A DNA stretch of 64,000 nt from Alphaproteobacteria bacterium (GCA_028871455.1 JAGWNF010000013.1:1-64000), one strand, 5' to 3'; positions 52,085-63,092 are shown, counted from the first letter of the stretch. The notes: generated by a model not told the origin, from the letters alone. Program-made: numbers and translations.

Positions 52085-52549
52085 ATGGCGATCTGCAACC
52101 CGACCGACCTGAAGGCGCTGCTCAAGCCGGGCGCGCGGCTTTTGGGTCTGGATGTCGGCACCAAGACGATCGGTCTGGCGCTGAGCGATACGCGGCTGAT
52201 CATCGCATCGCCGCTTGGCACGATCCGCCGCACCCGCTTTCGCGACGACGCCAGGCGCATCGTCCACGAGATCGAGAAGCACGGCGTCGGCGGCCTCGTG
52301 ATCGGCCTGCCGCTCGGACTCGATGGCCGGCCGACGCCGCGCGTCCAAGGTGTGCGGCAGTTCGTGGCAAATCTACTCGCCGTGATCGACCGGCCGCTCG
52401 CCTTCTGGGACGAGCGGATGTCGACCGCGGCGGTCGAGCGCGGTATGATCGAGGGCGACTTGTCGCGCCGCCGGCGCCGCGAGATCATCGATCGGGCCGC
52501 TGCCGCCTATATCCTGCAAGGGCTGCTCGACCGAATCGGACAGGTTTGA
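52085..52549 (+). CDS. ruvX: Holliday junction resolvase-like / pre-16S rRNA nuclease RuvX (YqgF)
   Basis: A 154-residue RNase H-fold protein: RLLGLDVGTKTIGLALSDTRLIIASPLGTI with the catalytic Asp, GGLVIGLPLGLDGRPTPRVQGVRQFV, and FWDERMSTAAVERGM with the Glu. YqgF is essential in E. coli for 16S rRNA 5' maturation. It is co-directional with pyrB. Confidence 0.92.
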   Translation: MAICNPTDLKALLKPGARLLGLDVGTKTIGLALSDTRLIIASPLGTIRRTRFRDDARRIVHEIEKHGVGGLVIGLPLGLDGRPTPRVQGVRQFVANLLAVIDRPLAFWDERMSTAAVERGMIEGDLSRRRRREIIDRAAAAYILQGLLDRIGQV

Positions 52550-52642
52550 GCCACACAGGGTACGATTCCTCGGGCCGCTTTTCCCGGCGGTGAAAGCCGT
52601 GCCTTGCCGCCTCCGGCCGCACCACCTATAGTCCCCGCTTTG

Positions 52643-53599
52643 ATGGACTCTGGCGCGGCCAACGACCCATTTCCCCATCGTCATCTCTTGGGGATCGAAG
52701 GGCTTTCCCGCCGCGAAATCCTTTATCTCCTCGATCATGCCGGCGCTTACGCCGATCAGACGCGCGGCCAGACGGAACCGCGGCTGCGCGGCCGCACCGT
52801 AATCAACCTGTTTTTCGAGAATTCGACGCGTACCCGCACGTCGTTCGAGCTGGCTGCCAAGCGCCTGGGCGGCGACGTGATCAACATGCAGGCCCAAACC
52901 AGCTCGATCAAGAAGGGCGAGACCCTGATCGATACCGCGATGACGCTGAATGCGATGCGGCCGGACGTGCTTGTCGTCCGTCATCCGGAGTCCGGCGCGG
53001 TTCAACTGCTGTCGGAAAAAGTTGACTGCGCGGTCATCAATGCCGGCGACGGCAGCCACGAGCATCCAACCCAAGCTTTGGTCGATGCCCTCACCATCCG
53101 GCGCCGTAAAGGCCGGCTTGAGGGCCTGGTTGTCGCAATCTGCGGTGACATCTCGCACAGCCGGGTCGCGCGCTCGAACATCTATCTGCTCAACACGATG
53201 GGCGCACAGGTTCGGGTAGTCGCGCCGCGCACGCTGGTACCGGCGGCCATGGAGCGGTTCGGCGTCGAGGTGTTCTATGATATGAAGCGCGGTCTTGCCG
53301 GTGCCGATATCGTGATGATGCTGCGCCTCCAGACCGAGCGCATGCATGGCAGCTTCGTGCCATCGATCCGCGAATATTTCCACTTCTTCGGCCTCGATTA
53401 CGCCAAGCTTTCCGTGGCCAAGGACGATGCGCTGATCATGCACCCGGGACCGATGAACCGCGGTGTCGAGATCGACACCGAGGTCGCCGATGACATCGAC
53501 CGCAGCGTCATCCGCCAGCAAGTCGAGATGGGTGTCGCAGTCCGCATGGCTTGCCTCGAGGCGTTGAACAGGGACGCGCGCGCGTCGGCGGCGACATGA
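52643..53599 (+). CDS. pyrB: Aspartate carbamoyltransferase catalytic subunit
   Basis: The start is placed at ATG 52643 ([22 protein letters not shown]); a TTG 39 bases earlier also keeps frame. 318 residues. The carbamoyl-phosphate site is [21 protein letters not shown], followed by [28 protein letters not shown], and [23 protein letters not shown]. No pyrI is present; Class A enzymes pair with a dihydroorotase-like subunit, which is the next gene. Its stop overlaps that gene (ATGA). Confidence 0.93.
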   Translation: MDSGAANDPFPHRHLLGIEGLSRREILYLLDHAGAYADQTRGQTEPRLRGRTVINLFFENSTRTRTSFELAAKRLGGDVINMQAQTSSIKKGETLIDTAMTLNAMRPDVLVVRHPESGAVQLLSEKVDCAVINAGDGSHEHPTQALVDALTIRRRKGRLEGLVVAICGDISHSRVARSNIYLLNTMGAQVRVVAPRTLVPAAMERFGVEVFYDMKRGLAGADIVMMLRLQTERMHGSFVPSIREYFHFFGLDYAKLSVAKDDALIMHPGPMNRGVEIDTEVADDIDRSVIRQQVEMGVAVRMACLEALNRDARASAAT

Positions 53600-54891
53600 C
53601 TGAGCGCATTCTGTTCACCAACGCGCGGCTGCTTGATCCCACCAGCAACCTCGACCGATCCGGCGAGTTGTTGGCCGAGAACGGCGTCATCGCCGCGTTC
53701 GGTCCCAATCTGGCACGCGATGGCTTGGGCGACGACGTGCATGTCGTCGATTGCGCGGGCTGCTGCCTTGCGCCTGGCCTCGTCGATATGCGCGTGCAGC
53801 TTCGCGAGCCGGGCGATGAACATCAGGAAACGCTAGCGACCGGCGCCGAGTCAGCCGTGGCAGGCGGCATCACCACAATGGCGATGCTGCCGAATACCGC
53901 GCCGCCGATCGATGACTACGCTCTCGTGGAGTTCGTCAGTCGCCGGTCGCGCGAGATCGGTCGCGCCGCCATACGCACGTACGCGGCGGCGACCAAGGGT
54001 CTGAAGGGCCGCGAGTTGACCGAGTACGGCCTGCTCGCCGAGGCGGGTGCAGTTGCCTTCACGGATGGCGTGCGAGCGGTGGCGGACGCCCTGGTGATGC
54101 GCCGGGCCCTTTCCTACGCCAGCACATTCGACTTGCTGCTCGTTCAACACCCCGAAGAGCCGAGTCTCAGCGCGGGCGGCGCGATGAACGCCGGCGAGAT
54201 TGCAACGCGGTTGGGTCTCGCCGGCATTACGGCGGCGGCCGAGACCATCATGGTCGAACGCGACATCCGGCTGGTTGAAATCACCGGCGGCCGCTATCAC
54301 GCTGCGCACCTGTCGACGGCGGGCGCCATTGACGCGGTCCGCCGCGCCAAGGCGCGCGGTCTGCCCGTCACCTGCGATACCGCGCCGCATTACTTCGCGC
54401 TCAACGAAACGGCGGTTGGCGACTACCGAACCTTCGCCAAGGTATCGCCACCGTTGCGCGATGAAGAGGATCGACGCGCCGTGATCGAGGGGCTGAAGGA
54501 TGGCACGATCGACGCCATCGCCAGCGACCACACGCCGCAGGACCAGGAATCGAAGCGCCTGCCGTTCGCGTCAGCCGAACCCGGGATCGTCGGCCTCGAG
54601 ACGCTGCTGCCGCTGGCGCTGGAACTTTATCACAATGGCAGCCTGAACCTGCTTCAGGTGGTGCGCGCGTTGTCGCAGCGGCCCGCGGAGATTCTGCGGT
54701 TGCCAGGCGGCCACCTCAAGCCGGGAGCGCCGGCCGATTTCACAATCTTCGATCTCGACCGCCCCTGGCGCATCGATGTCGGCGCCTTGCGCTCCAAATG
54801 CAAGAACGCGCCCTACGACGGTCGGCCGGTGCAGGGCCTGGTCACGCGCACCGTTGTCAGCGGTCGCACGGTTTTCGGCCTCGAAGCCTGA
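53596..54891 (+). CDS. Dihydroorotase-like protein, probably non-catalytic (PyrX type)
   Basis: ATG at 53596 overlaps the pyrB stop. The 431-residue protein has the amidohydrolase fold, but the DxHxHxREPG zinc motif reads [13 protein letters not shown], so both metal histidines are replaced (R66 and Q68). Other family parts remain: [45 protein letters not shown], and the C-terminal [14 protein letters not shown]. Such pyrB-linked copies in Pseudomonas and many Alphaproteobacteria are inactive and serve to assemble aspartate carbamoyltransferase. A functional dihydroorotase should be elsewhere. Confidence 0.85.
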   Translation: MTERILFTNARLLDPTSNLDRSGELLAENGVIAAFGPNLARDGLGDDVHVVDCAGCCLAPGLVDMRVQLREPGDEHQETLATGAESAVAGGITTMAMLPNTAPPIDDYALVEFVSRRSREIGRAAIRTYAAATKGLKGRELTEYGLLAEAGAVAFTDGVRAVADALVMRRALSYASTFDLLLVQHPEEPSLSAGGAMNAGEIATRLGLAGITAAAETIMVERDIRLVEITGGRYHAAHLSTAGAIDAVRRAKARGLPVTCDTAPHYFALNETAVGDYRTFAKVSPPLRDEEDRRAVIEGLKDGTIDAIASDHTPQDQESKRLPFASAEPGIVGLETLLPLALELYHNGSLNLLQVVRALSQRPAEILRLPGGHLKPGAPADFTIFDLDRPWRIDVGALRSKCKNAPYDGRPVQGLVTRTVVSGRTVFGLEA

Positions 54892-54910
54892 GGCGGCGCG
54901 AGCCACCGCC

Positions 54911-55537
54911 ATGCCGTCATCGCTCGACGCCCTCAGCCTATCCTGGGCAACCCTCGCTTGTGCGGTGTTGGCGTATCTGGTGGGCTCGATTCCGTTCGGT
55001 TTGATTTTGACGCGTATCGCTGGCCTGGGCGATGTGCGGCAGATCGGTTCCGGCAACATCGGCGCCACCAACGTATTGCGCACCGGCCGCAAGGGCTTGG
55101 CTGCCGCAACACTGATCCTCGACGCCGGTAAAGGTGCGATTGCGGTCGTGATAGCCGGCCGCTTTGGGCCGGAGTTTGCCGCGGTCGCCGCGTTGGCCGC
55201 GGTGTTGGGCCACCTCTTTCCAGTGTGGCTTCGATTCAAGGGCGGCAAGGGCGTCGCGACATCGGCTGGCGTCTTGCTCGCCTACAACCCGCCGGTGGCG
55301 TTGGCGGCGATCGCAACATGGCTGATCGTCGCAACCGTCTTTCGTTATTCGTCTCTCGCTGCGCTTGCCGCCGCCTTTCTGGCGCCGTGCTGGGCGTGGC
55401 TCGTGGGACCGCGCGATGCGCTTCCGATCGCGGTCGTCGCCATCATCGCGCTGCTCGTCGTGCTGTGTCATGTGGACAATGTGCGCCGGCTGGCGCGCGG
55501 CGCCGAGACTAAGATCCGGCTCGGCGGCAAAGGATGA
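54911..55537 (+). CDS. plsY: Glycerol-3-phosphate acyltransferase PlsY
   Basis: ATG at 54911. A 208-residue membrane enzyme with five hydrophobic helices and the three PlsY motifs: [27 protein letters not shown], and [21 protein letters not shown]. It acylates G3P from acyl-phosphate at the start of phospholipid synthesis. The gene overlaps dprA by 4 bases. Confidence 0.94.
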   Translation: MPSSLDALSLSWATLACAVLAYLVGSIPFGLILTRIAGLGDVRQIGSGNIGATNVLRTGRKGLAAATLILDAGKGAIAVVIAGRFGPEFAAVAALAAVLGHLFPVWLRFKGGKGVATSAGVLLAYNPPVALAAIATWLIVATVFRYSSLAALAAAFLAPCWAWLVGPRDALPIAVVAIIALLVVLCHVDNVRRLARGAETKIRLGGKG

Positions 55538-56646
55538 CAGGCGTCTTGTCGCCGGCCGAGCGGCTCGCGTGGTTGCGATTGACCCGCAGCGAGAATGTCG
55601 GACCCGTCACGTTCCACCAGCTTATCGCGCGCTTCGGTACCGCCACTGCGGCACTCGACGCCCTGCCCGAGATTGCGCGGCGTGGTGGCCGTGCCAGGCC
55701 GCTGGGCGTCTTCGCCGAATCCGAAGCCGAACGGGAAACCGAATCCGTGGCGCGGTTCGGCGCCCGCCTGGTCGCCCGCGGCGAGCCGGATTATCCACCG
55801 GCGCTTGCGGCAATCGAGGACGCACCGCCGCTGTTGGCCATGAAGGGACGCGTGGACCTCACGATGCGCCGCGGCGTCGCCGTGGTCGGTGCACGCAACG
55901 CCTCCGCCAACGGTCGACGCTTTGCCCGCGATGTCGCTGCCGGCCTCGGTGAGGCCGGTCTGGTCGTTATTTCGGGACTGGCGCGCGGCATCGATGCCGC
56001 AGCCCACCAGGGCGCGCTCGACACCGGCACGGTCGCGGTGCTCGCCGGCGGTATCGACACGGTTTATCCCGAAGAAAACCGCAGTCTGCACGAGACAATC
56101 ACCGAACGTGGCCTGCTCGTTGCCGAAATGCCGCTCGGCACGGTGCCACAGGCGCGGCACTTTCCGCGCCGCAATCGGATCATTTCAGGCATTGCCCTCG
56201 GCGTGCTGGTGGTTGAAGCGGCCGAGCGCTCGGGCTCGTTGATCACCGCGCGCTTCGCGTTGGAACAAGGCCGCGAGGTGTTTGCGGTTCCGGGATCGCC
56301 GCTTGATCCACGCGCCAAGGGCACGAATCGTCTGCTACGCGACGGTGCGACGCTCGTCGAAAGCGCCGACGATATTCTGCGGGAACTCGCGCCGCAGCTT
56401 GGTGCACCGCTCGCCGAGCACAAAACCTCCGCATTTTCCGCCGCGCCCGCGACCGAAACCGGCCCGAAAGACCTCGCCGCGGCGCGCGAAATCGTGCTCG
56501 GCTTGCTCTCGCCCGCCCCCTTGCCGGTTGACGAATTGCTCCGGCAGTGCCAAATGTCGCCCGCCGTCGTCCTCACGATCGTGCTGGAACTTGAGCTTGC
56601 AGGCCGAGTCGCGCGTCAGCCGGGGAACGCCTTAACCTTGCTTTAA
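55534..56646 (+). CDS. dprA: DNA-processing protein DprA
   Basis: A 370-residue protein. A SAM-like N-terminus precedes the Rossmann domain: [85 protein letters not shown], and a C-terminal winged helix ([26 protein letters not shown]). DprA loads RecA on incoming DNA in transformation. It is part of a topA-rnr region typical of the class. Confidence 0.93.
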   Translation: MTGVLSPAERLAWLRLTRSENVGPVTFHQLIARFGTATAALDALPEIARRGGRARPLGVFAESEAERETESVARFGARLVARGEPDYPPALAAIEDAPPLLAMKGRVDLTMRRGVAVVGARNASANGRRFARDVAAGLGEAGLVVISGLARGIDAAAHQGALDTGTVAVLAGGIDTVYPEENRSLHETITERGLLVAEMPLGTVPQARHFPRRNRIISGIALGVLVVEAAERSGSLITARFALEQGREVFAVPGSPLDPRAKGTNRLLRDGATLVESADDILRELAPQLGAPLAEHKTSAFSAAPATETGPKDLAAAREIVLGLLSPAPLPVDELLRQCQMSPAVVLTIVLELELAGRVARQPGNALTLL

Positions 56647-56696
56647 CCATAAATCACCCTATTTCACAGGTCTCGATCCCCACTCTTGGCGGAAAT

Positions 56697-59351
56697 ATGA
56701 ACGTCGTCATCGTTGAATCGCCGGCTAAGGCGAAAACCATCAACAAGTATCTCGGCAAGGATTTCAAAGTCCTCGCCAGCTACGGACACGTCCGCGACCT
56801 GCCGGCGAAGGACGGCTCGGTACGTCCGGACGAAGATTTCGCGATGTCGTGGGCGATCGACCAGCGCGCCGACAAGCGGCTCAAGGAAATCGCAACCGCA
56901 GTCAAAGGCGCCCAGCATCTCTATCTCGCAACCGATCCGGATCGCGAAGGCGAAGCGATCTCGTGGCACGTGCAGGAGATTTTGCGTCAGCGCAAGGCGC
57001 TCCAGGGTGTCGACGTCAAACGCGTGGTGTTCAACGAGGTCACCAAAGCCGCGGTGCAGGAAGCGTTCCGACATCCCCGCGAATTGGATCGCGAGTTGAT
57101 CGACGCCTACATGGCGCGCCGCGCCCTCGACTATCTTGTCGGATTCACGCTCTCGCCGGTGCTCTGGCGCAAGCTCCCGGGCAGCCGTTCGGCCGGTCGC
57201 GTACAGTCGGTGGCGTTGCGGCTGATCTGCGAGCGCGAAGCCGAAGTCGAGGCCTTCAAGCCGCGCGAATACTGGTCGATCGAGGTCGATTTCCTCACTC
57301 GATCGGGCGACCGGTTCACGGCTCGCCTGACCCATCTGAACGGCCAAAAGCTCGACAAATTCGACCTCGCCACCGAGCAGCAGGCGCGCGAAGCGGCCGA
57401 TGCCATTCTGAAACATCTCGACTACGCCGTGGCAACCGTCGAGAAGAAGCAGATCCGTCGCAATCCGCCGCCGCCCTTCACAACATCGACTCTTCAGCAG
57501 GAAGCGTCTCGTAAGCTTGGCCTCGGCGCATCGCGCACCATGCGCACCGCACAGCGGCTCTACGAGGGCATTGATATCGGCGGCGAGACGGTTGGCCTCA
57601 TCACATACATGCGAACCGACGGCGTCTCGCTGTCGAACGAGGCGATCGCTGCGGCGCGCGAGATGATCGCCACCCAATACGGTCCACAATACCGGCCCGA
57701 CGAGCCGCGCATCTACCGCAACGCCGCCAAGAACGCGCAGGAAGCGCACGAGGCGATTCGTCCAACCGACATGCATCGCCGTCCCGAGAGCCTGCCGGGT
57801 CATCTCGATTCGGACGAGCGCCGGCTCTATGAGTTAGTATGGAAGCGCGCGGTCGCGAGTCAGATGTCGTCCGCAGCGATCGATCAGGTCGCGATCGATA
57901 TCATGCCGGCCGACGGCACCGTCACGTTGCGCGCTACCGGTTCGACCGTCGTGTTCGACGGCTTCCTAACGCTCTACACGGAAGATGCGGACGATCCCGA
58001 AGGCGACGAGGAAACCCGCCGCCTGCCAACGCTCAACGAGCGCGACGCGCTGACGCGCGACAAGGTCGACCCGCAGCAGCATTTCACGCAACCGCCGCCA
58101 CGCTACACCGAGGCGAGTTTGGTCAAGAAACTCGAGGAGCTCGGCATCGGCCGGCCGTCGACTTACGCCTCGACGATGCAAGTACTGCAAGATCGGAAAT
58201 ACGTGCGTCTCGACAAGAAGCGGTTGATCCCCGAAGACCGCGGCCGCCTCGTCACGGCGTTCCTGATGGAATTCTTCAAACGCTACGTCGAATACGACTT
58301 CACCGCCGATCTCGAGAACAAGCTCGACGACATTTCCGGCGGTCGCGTCGACTGGAAGCGGGTGCTGGAGGAATTCTGGCGTGACTTCTCTGCCGCGGTC
58401 GCGGGCACCAAGGACCTCAATATCACCCAGGTCATCGACACGCTCGACGAAGAACTGGGGCGTCATTTCTTTCCCGAGCGCGCTGACGGCAGCGATGCCC
58501 GTCTCTGCCCGATTTGCGGTCAAGGACGCCTGGGTCTGAAGCTCGGTCGCTTCGGCGCCTTCATCGGCTGCTCGCGTTATCCGGAATGCCGATATACCCG
58601 TGCCCTCGGCGTTCACTCGGACGCTGATGCGGCCGCGGCTGAGCCACGCGAACTCGGCACCGATCCCAAGACCGGTTTGCCGGTGACGCTGAAAAAAGGC
58701 CCCTACGGACCCTACGTGCAATTGGGTGAAACGCCGCCCAAGCCGCCGCGCGAAAAAGGTAAGCGCGCGAAGAAATCCGAGACGCCAGCCGCCGAAAAGC
58801 CGAAACGCGCCTCCCTACCCAAAGGCGTGTCACCGGCCGACATCGATCTCGAGAAAGCCCTCAAACTGCTGGCCTTGCCGCGCGAGGTCGGACCGCATCC
58901 ACAGGACGGCGAGATAATTGTTGCCGGTGTCGGCCGCTTCGGCCCGTATATCCGGCACGGCAAGGTCTACAAGTCGCTGGCGGCGGACGACGACGTGCTG
59001 ACCATCGGTCTCAACCGCGCCGTTAGTTTGTTGGCGGAGCCGCGCAAGTTCCGGCGCGGCGCGCCCGAGCCGATCAAGGAGCTCGGCGAGCATCCGGCCA
59101 ACGGCGGACCGGTGCGGATCTACAACGGCAAGTACGGCGCCTATGTCAGCCACGACAGCATTAACGCGACGCTCCCCGGCGGCATGGCACCCGAGGAGCT
59201 AACGATGGATCGCGCCGTCGAGCTCTTGGCGGAGCGCGCGGCCCGAGCCGGCGGCCGTCGCAGCGGACGCGGCCGCGGCCGCACAACGAAAGCCCAAAGT
59301 GAAGCGAAGAAACCCGCAAAGAAGAAACAGGCCGCGACCGCGGCGGAATGA
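56697..59351 (+). CDS. topA: DNA topoisomerase I
   Basis: An 884-residue type IA topoisomerase. The TOPRIM domain starts MNVVIVESPAKAKTINKYLG, with ATDPDREGEAISWHV. The catalytic Tyr is Y304 in GLITYMRTDG. Later come IGRPSTYASTMQVLQDRKYV, a zinc-ribbon CPICGQGRLGLKLGRFGAFIGCSRYPEC, and three further TopA C-terminal repeats (GPYGPYVQLGE, GRFGPYIRHG, GKYGAYVSHD). The Lys/Arg-rich tail is usual. The tail end overlaps the apparent rnr start by 53 bases. Confidence 0.95.
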   Translation: MNVVIVESPAKAKTINKYLGKDFKVLASYGHVRDLPAKDGSVRPDEDFAMSWAIDQRADKRLKEIATAVKGAQHLYLATDPDREGEAISWHVQEILRQRKALQGVDVKRVVFNEVTKAAVQEAFRHPRELDRELIDAYMARRALDYLVGFTLSPVLWRKLPGSRSAGRVQSVALRLICEREAEVEAFKPREYWSIEVDFLTRSGDRFTARLTHLNGQKLDKFDLATEQQAREAADAILKHLDYAVATVEKKQIRRNPPPPFTTSTLQQEASRKLGLGASRTMRTAQRLYEGIDIGGETVGLITYMRTDGVSLSNEAIAAAREMIATQYGPQYRPDEPRIYRNAAKNAQEAHEAIRPTDMHRRPESLPGHLDSDERRLYELVWKRAVASQMSSAAIDQVAIDIMPADGTVTLRATGSTVVFDGFLTLYTEDADDPEGDEETRRLPTLNERDALTRDKVDPQQHFTQPPPRYTEASLVKKLEELGIGRPSTYASTMQVLQDRKYVRLDKKRLIPEDRGRLVTAFLMEFFKRYVEYDFTADLENKLDDISGGRVDWKRVLEEFWRDFSAAVAGTKDLNITQVIDTLDEELGRHFFPERADGSDARLCPICGQGRLGLKLGRFGAFIGCSRYPECRYTRALGVHSDADAAAAEPRELGTDPKTGLPVTLKKGPYGPYVQLGETPPKPPREKGKRAKKSETPAAEKPKRASLPKGVSPADIDLEKALKLLALPREVGPHPQDGEIIVAGVGRFGPYIRHGKVYKSLAADDDVLTIGLNRAVSLLAEPRKFRRGAPEPIKELGEHPANGGPVRIYNGKYGAYVSHDSINATLPGGMAPEELTMDRAVELLAERAARAGGRRSGRGRGRTTKAQSEAKKPAKKKQAATAAE

Positions 59352-61350
59352 CCACCGTCCGCGCAGCGGCGAGCACGAGCTGCGCGGCGTATTGCCGGAA
59401 ATCGGCATTGTCGAAATAACCGGCGTCGACCTCGACGGCGAAATGCAGGGCCGTCCCGTCGGCGTACCCGGCCCTGCACCGAACATCGTCGTCGTCGCGG
59501 AGCGTGGCGCACCGGCCCTCGGCGTCGGCGAGCGCGCCGTCGCTCGTTTCAGCCGGACCGGTCACAATCTCTATGAAGCCCGCATCTTGCGAGCGGTCGG
59601 CGGCGCGCCTGACCGGGTCGTTGGCATCTATCGCGTCACGCCCGAGGGTGGCCGTATCGAACCTACCGACCGTAAGGTCCGCAGTGAGTTCCGCGTCGCC
59701 GCTGGCGACACCAAAGGTGCCGCCTCCGGTGAAATCGTCCTAGCCGAGGTGGCCGGCCAAGCGCGGATGGGATTGCCGGCGGCGCGCATCGTCGAGCGCA
59801 TTGGCGACAGCGCCAATCCGCGCGCGTTCAGCGTCATCGCCATCCACAGTCACGGCATTCCGGTCCCCTTCCCCAAAGCGGCGACCGATCTCGCGACCGC
59901 GGCCAAGCCGGTCCCGCTCGGTGACCGGGCCGACTTGCGCGAAGTACCGCTAGTCACGATCGACGGGGCCGACGCGCGGGACTTCGATGATGCCGTCTGG
60001 GCCACGCCCGATTCCGAACGCGACGGCGGTTGGCATGCGATCGTCGCGATTGCCGATGTCGCGCACTATGTCCGAACGGGTAACGCGCTCGATGCTGCAG
60101 CGCGCGAGCGCGGCAACTCTGTTTATTTCCCCGACCGGGTCGTGCCCATGCTGCCTGAAGCGCTTTCGAACGAACTTTGCTCGTTGAAGCCGGGCGTCGA
60201 TCGCGCGTGCATGGCGGTCGATCTGTGGATCGATCCCGAGGGTCACCTCATCCGACACCGCTTCCGCCGCGGCCTGATGCGTTCGGCAGCGCGACTGACC
60301 TACGACGAGGTGCAAGATGCCATCGACGGCCGGCCAAACGAAAAGACGGCTTCACTCCTCGATCGTGCGCTCAAACCGCTTTACGGCGTCTATCGCGCGC
60401 TTGAGCGGGCGCGTACGGCACGCGGTACGCTCGACATCGACGTCGCCGAGCGGCGGATCCTGCTGGATCCAAGCGGCCGGATCGCGCGGATCGAACCCCG
60501 CGAGCGGCTCGAAAGCCACAAGCTCATCGAAGAACTGATGATCGCCGCGAACGTAGCCGCTGCCGAGACGCTTGAGCGGCTCGAGCAGCCATGCATGTAC
60601 CGTGTGCACGATTCACCCGACCCAGAAAAACTCGCATCGCTTGCACGTTTTCTCGATGGCATCGGCATTCGCGGCTTGACGCTCGCGAAGGGACAGGTGA
60701 TTCAGCCACGCCAATTCAACGCGATCCTGCACCGCGCGAAAGGCACGCCCTACGAACGCCTAGTCAACGCACTGGTCCTACGGAGCCAAGCCCAGGCCGA
60801 ATACAGCTCCGAGAACATTGGCCATTTCGGCTTGTCGCTACGGCGTTACGCCCACTTCACGTCGCCGATCCGGCGCTATGCCGACTTGCTGGTACACCGC
60901 GCGCTGATCTCCGGACAGCGTTTCGGCGGCGATGGACTGCCGCGCGCGCAAGAAGACTTCAAGGCGATCGGCGCTCATATCTCGATGACCGAACGGCGCG
61001 CCGCAGCCGCCGAGCGCAGCGCCACCGATCGCTATACCGCGGCTTATCTGGCCGAACGCGTCGGCGCGGAATTCACAAGCCGGATCAATGGCGTAACCCG
61101 CGCCGGCCTGTTCGTGACGCTGGACGAGACCGGCGCTGATGGCCTGATCCCCATCCGGACACTGCCGGGTGACTACTACGTCCACGATGAGAAAAGCCAC
61201 AGTCTCACGGGGCGGCGCTCGAGGCGGCGCTACGTTCTCGGCGACCGCGTCCGCGTCCGTCTCGATGAAGCCAATACGGTGACCGGTAGTTTGGTCTTCG
61301 CCATCATCGATGATGCATCGCGTCGCGAGCTAAAACAGCGACTTCGTTAA
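59299..61350 (+). CDS. rnr: Ribonuclease R lacking the N-terminal helix-turn-helix
   Basis: 683 residues from a GTG at 59299 inside topA (53-base overlap), or shorter from TTG 59392. Recognisable RNase R starts at about LRGVLPEIGIVEITGVD (cold-shock domain). The RNB nuclease domain has TIDGADARDFDDAV, DVAHYVRTGNALDAAARERGNSVYFPDRVVPML and ALSNELCSLKPG, with YAHFTSPIRRYADL, then S1 (ISRINGVTRAGLFVTLD). The usual N-terminal winged-helix of about 80 residues is missing because topA lies there. It looks like a deletion, though the catalytic core is intact. Confidence 0.85.
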   Translation: MKRRNPQRRNRPRPRRNDHRPRSGEHELRGVLPEIGIVEITGVDLDGEMQGRPVGVPGPAPNIVVVAERGAPALGVGERAVARFSRTGHNLYEARILRAVGGAPDRVVGIYRVTPEGGRIEPTDRKVRSEFRVAAGDTKGAASGEIVLAEVAGQARMGLPAARIVERIGDSANPRAFSVIAIHSHGIPVPFPKAATDLATAAKPVPLGDRADLREVPLVTIDGADARDFDDAVWATPDSERDGGWHAIVAIADVAHYVRTGNALDAAARERGNSVYFPDRVVPMLPEALSNELCSLKPGVDRACMAVDLWIDPEGHLIRHRFRRGLMRSAARLTYDEVQDAIDGRPNEKTASLLDRALKPLYGVYRALERARTARGTLDIDVAERRILLDPSGRIARIEPRERLESHKLIEELMIAANVAAAETLERLEQPCMYRVHDSPDPEKLASLARFLDGIGIRGLTLAKGQVIQPRQFNAILHRAKGTPYERLVNALVLRSQAQAEYSSENIGHFGLSLRRYAHFTSPIRRYADLLVHRALISGQRFGGDGLPRAQEDFKAIGAHISMTERRAAAAERSATDRYTAAYLAERVGAEFTSRINGVTRAGLFVTLDETGADGLIPIRTLPGDYYVHDEKSHSLTGRRSRRRYVLGDRVRVRLDEANTVTGSLVFAIIDDASRRELKQRLR

Positions 61351-61481
61351 CCATCGCTTGCCGCACATAAAGCACGTTTGCCGGCGATCCGAACCGCGCC
61401 GTTAACGCTATATGTTCTTGCAACCCGCGATGCATGAAGGCAACAATGGTTGCGGTGGAGAAACATTAATTTCAGCCAACC

Positions 61482-63074
61482 ATGATGGTCGCGGGGGAAG
61501 GTCGTCCAAGTCTCCGATTTGTGCCCGGAGTCCTAGCCAAAGCGGCGGTTTTCTCGGTTCTTGCACTCTGCGCGTGCGCCGCACAATCCGCCAAAGGCGG
61601 CGGCATTCAAGCGATGCCGCAAGCCAATAGCGACGAATCCCAGCTGTTCAGCGAGACCTACCAGAGCGTCATCGAATATCACATCGATCCGACTCGCGCT
61701 GACACGCTGTCCATGGCGGCGCTTGGCGACCTCTCGAATCTCGATTTCGATCTCACGATTACCCGCGATGCGGGCGACGTGGCGTTGCGTGACGGCGACC
61801 GCATCTGGCGCGTTCACGCACCGGCGCCATTCGACACCGCCGACTGGGGTACGCTGACAGCGACCTTGGTGGCCGCGGCGCGGGACGCGTCACCTAAGGT
61901 CGCCGCCATTGCGCCCGACAAGCTCGAGCAAGCACTGATCGACCATATGTTGGCAACCCTCGATAGGTTCTCGCATTATGCCCGGCCAGCGTTGGCGCGC
62001 GAATGGCGGGCGGCTCGTGATGGCTACGGCGGTATTGGCATCGTGCTTGGCAACGAGCCGAGCACGCGGATCACCGCCATCATGGCGAACTCGCCCGCTG
62101 CGAAAGCCGGCGTCCACATCGACGATCGCATCGTCATGCTCAACGGCGTTTCGTCCAAGGTGTTGACGCCAGAGGAATTGCGTGACCGGTTGCGCGGTCC
62201 CGCCATGACCACCCTGGTCCTCGGCATCCAACGTGCCGGCCTGGAAAGGCCTTTGAAGCTGACCCTCCAACGCGCGCATCTCGTGCCCCCGAGCGTCACC
62301 TTGCGGGAGCGGGGCGATATCGCCGTAATCCGGATCACCAGCTTCAACCAGCAGACCGGCGATAGCGTGGTCGATGTCCTCGCCCGTGCCCATCGGGAAA
62401 TGGGCGACCGCCTGAAGGGGCTGGTGCTCGATCTGCGCGGAAATCCGGGGGGACTCCTCGACCAGGCGGTTGCCGTGGCGAGTCAGTTCCTCGACGGCGG
62501 GACCATTGCCACGACGATCGGCCGCAATCCTGAAAGCTTTCAGTATTTCGCGGCGCCGACCGACTACCATGCTGAGACTCTTCCGCTGGTGGTGCTGGTC
62601 AATGGTGGCTCGGCGTCGGCGTCGGAAATTGTTGCATCGGCACTCCAGGATGCCGGCCGCGCCATCGTCGTCGGTACCTCGTCCTTCGGCAAGGGCACGG
62701 TGCAGACGGTGCTACGGACGTCCAATGACGGCGAACTGACCGTGACCTGGGCGCGTTTGATCACGCCCAAGGGTTATTTCCTGCATCACCATGGTGTTGT
62801 CCCGACCGTCTGCACCTCGAACGTGCCACCAAGCATCGACGCTGGGGTCGTCCTGGCGAGCAGCCCGGCACCGGCGCTGATGAAGCCGCGCGACACCCTT
62901 GACGACGCCGGCTGGGTCGCACTTCGTGCGGCCTGCCCTGCCGAACTGGAGCATGCCGCGCTGGACCTCCGGATCGCCAGCCGTCTGCTCAACGAGCCGA
63001 CGGTCTACGCGCGGATGCTCGGAAACAGCCCGGTCCGGCTTGCACACAACTTCCACTCGGCCTCGACGCACTGA
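61482..63074 (+). CDS. S41 family C-terminal processing peptidase, exported
   Basis: 530 residues, with an N-terminal signal and a lipoprotein-like box (VLALCACAA). A PDZ domain (GGIGIVLG...ITAIMANSPAAKAGVHIDDRIVMLNG) precedes the protease. Motifs are GLVLDLRGNPGGLLDQA, VLVNGGSASASEIVASAL with the catalytic Ser, and SSFGKGTVQTVL with the catalytic Lys. It would cleave C-terminal regions in the periplasm or outer membrane. The start may be ATG 61482 or 61485; no good ribosome site is visible. Confidence 0.9.
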   Translation: MMVAGEGRPSLRFVPGVLAKAAVFSVLALCACAAQSAKGGGIQAMPQANSDESQLFSETYQSVIEYHIDPTRADTLSMAALGDLSNLDFDLTITRDAGDVALRDGDRIWRVHAPAPFDTADWGTLTATLVAAARDASPKVAAIAPDKLEQALIDHMLATLDRFSHYARPALAREWRAARDGYGGIGIVLGNEPSTRITAIMANSPAAKAGVHIDDRIVMLNGVSSKVLTPEELRDRLRGPAMTTLVLGIQRAGLERPLKLTLQRAHLVPPSVTLRERGDIAVIRITSFNQQTGDSVVDVLARAHREMGDRLKGLVLDLRGNPGGLLDQAVAVASQFLDGGTIATTIGRNPESFQYFAAPTDYHAETLPLVVLVNGGSASASEIVASALQDAGRAIVVGTSSFGKGTVQTVLRTSNDGELTVTWARLITPKGYFLHHHGVVPTVCTSNVPPSIDAGVVLASSPAPALMKPRDTLDDAGWVALRAACPAELEHAALDLRIASRLLNEPTVYARMLGNSPVRLAHNFHSASTH

Positions 63075-63092
63075 GTCCGCCGGCCGGCTGAT

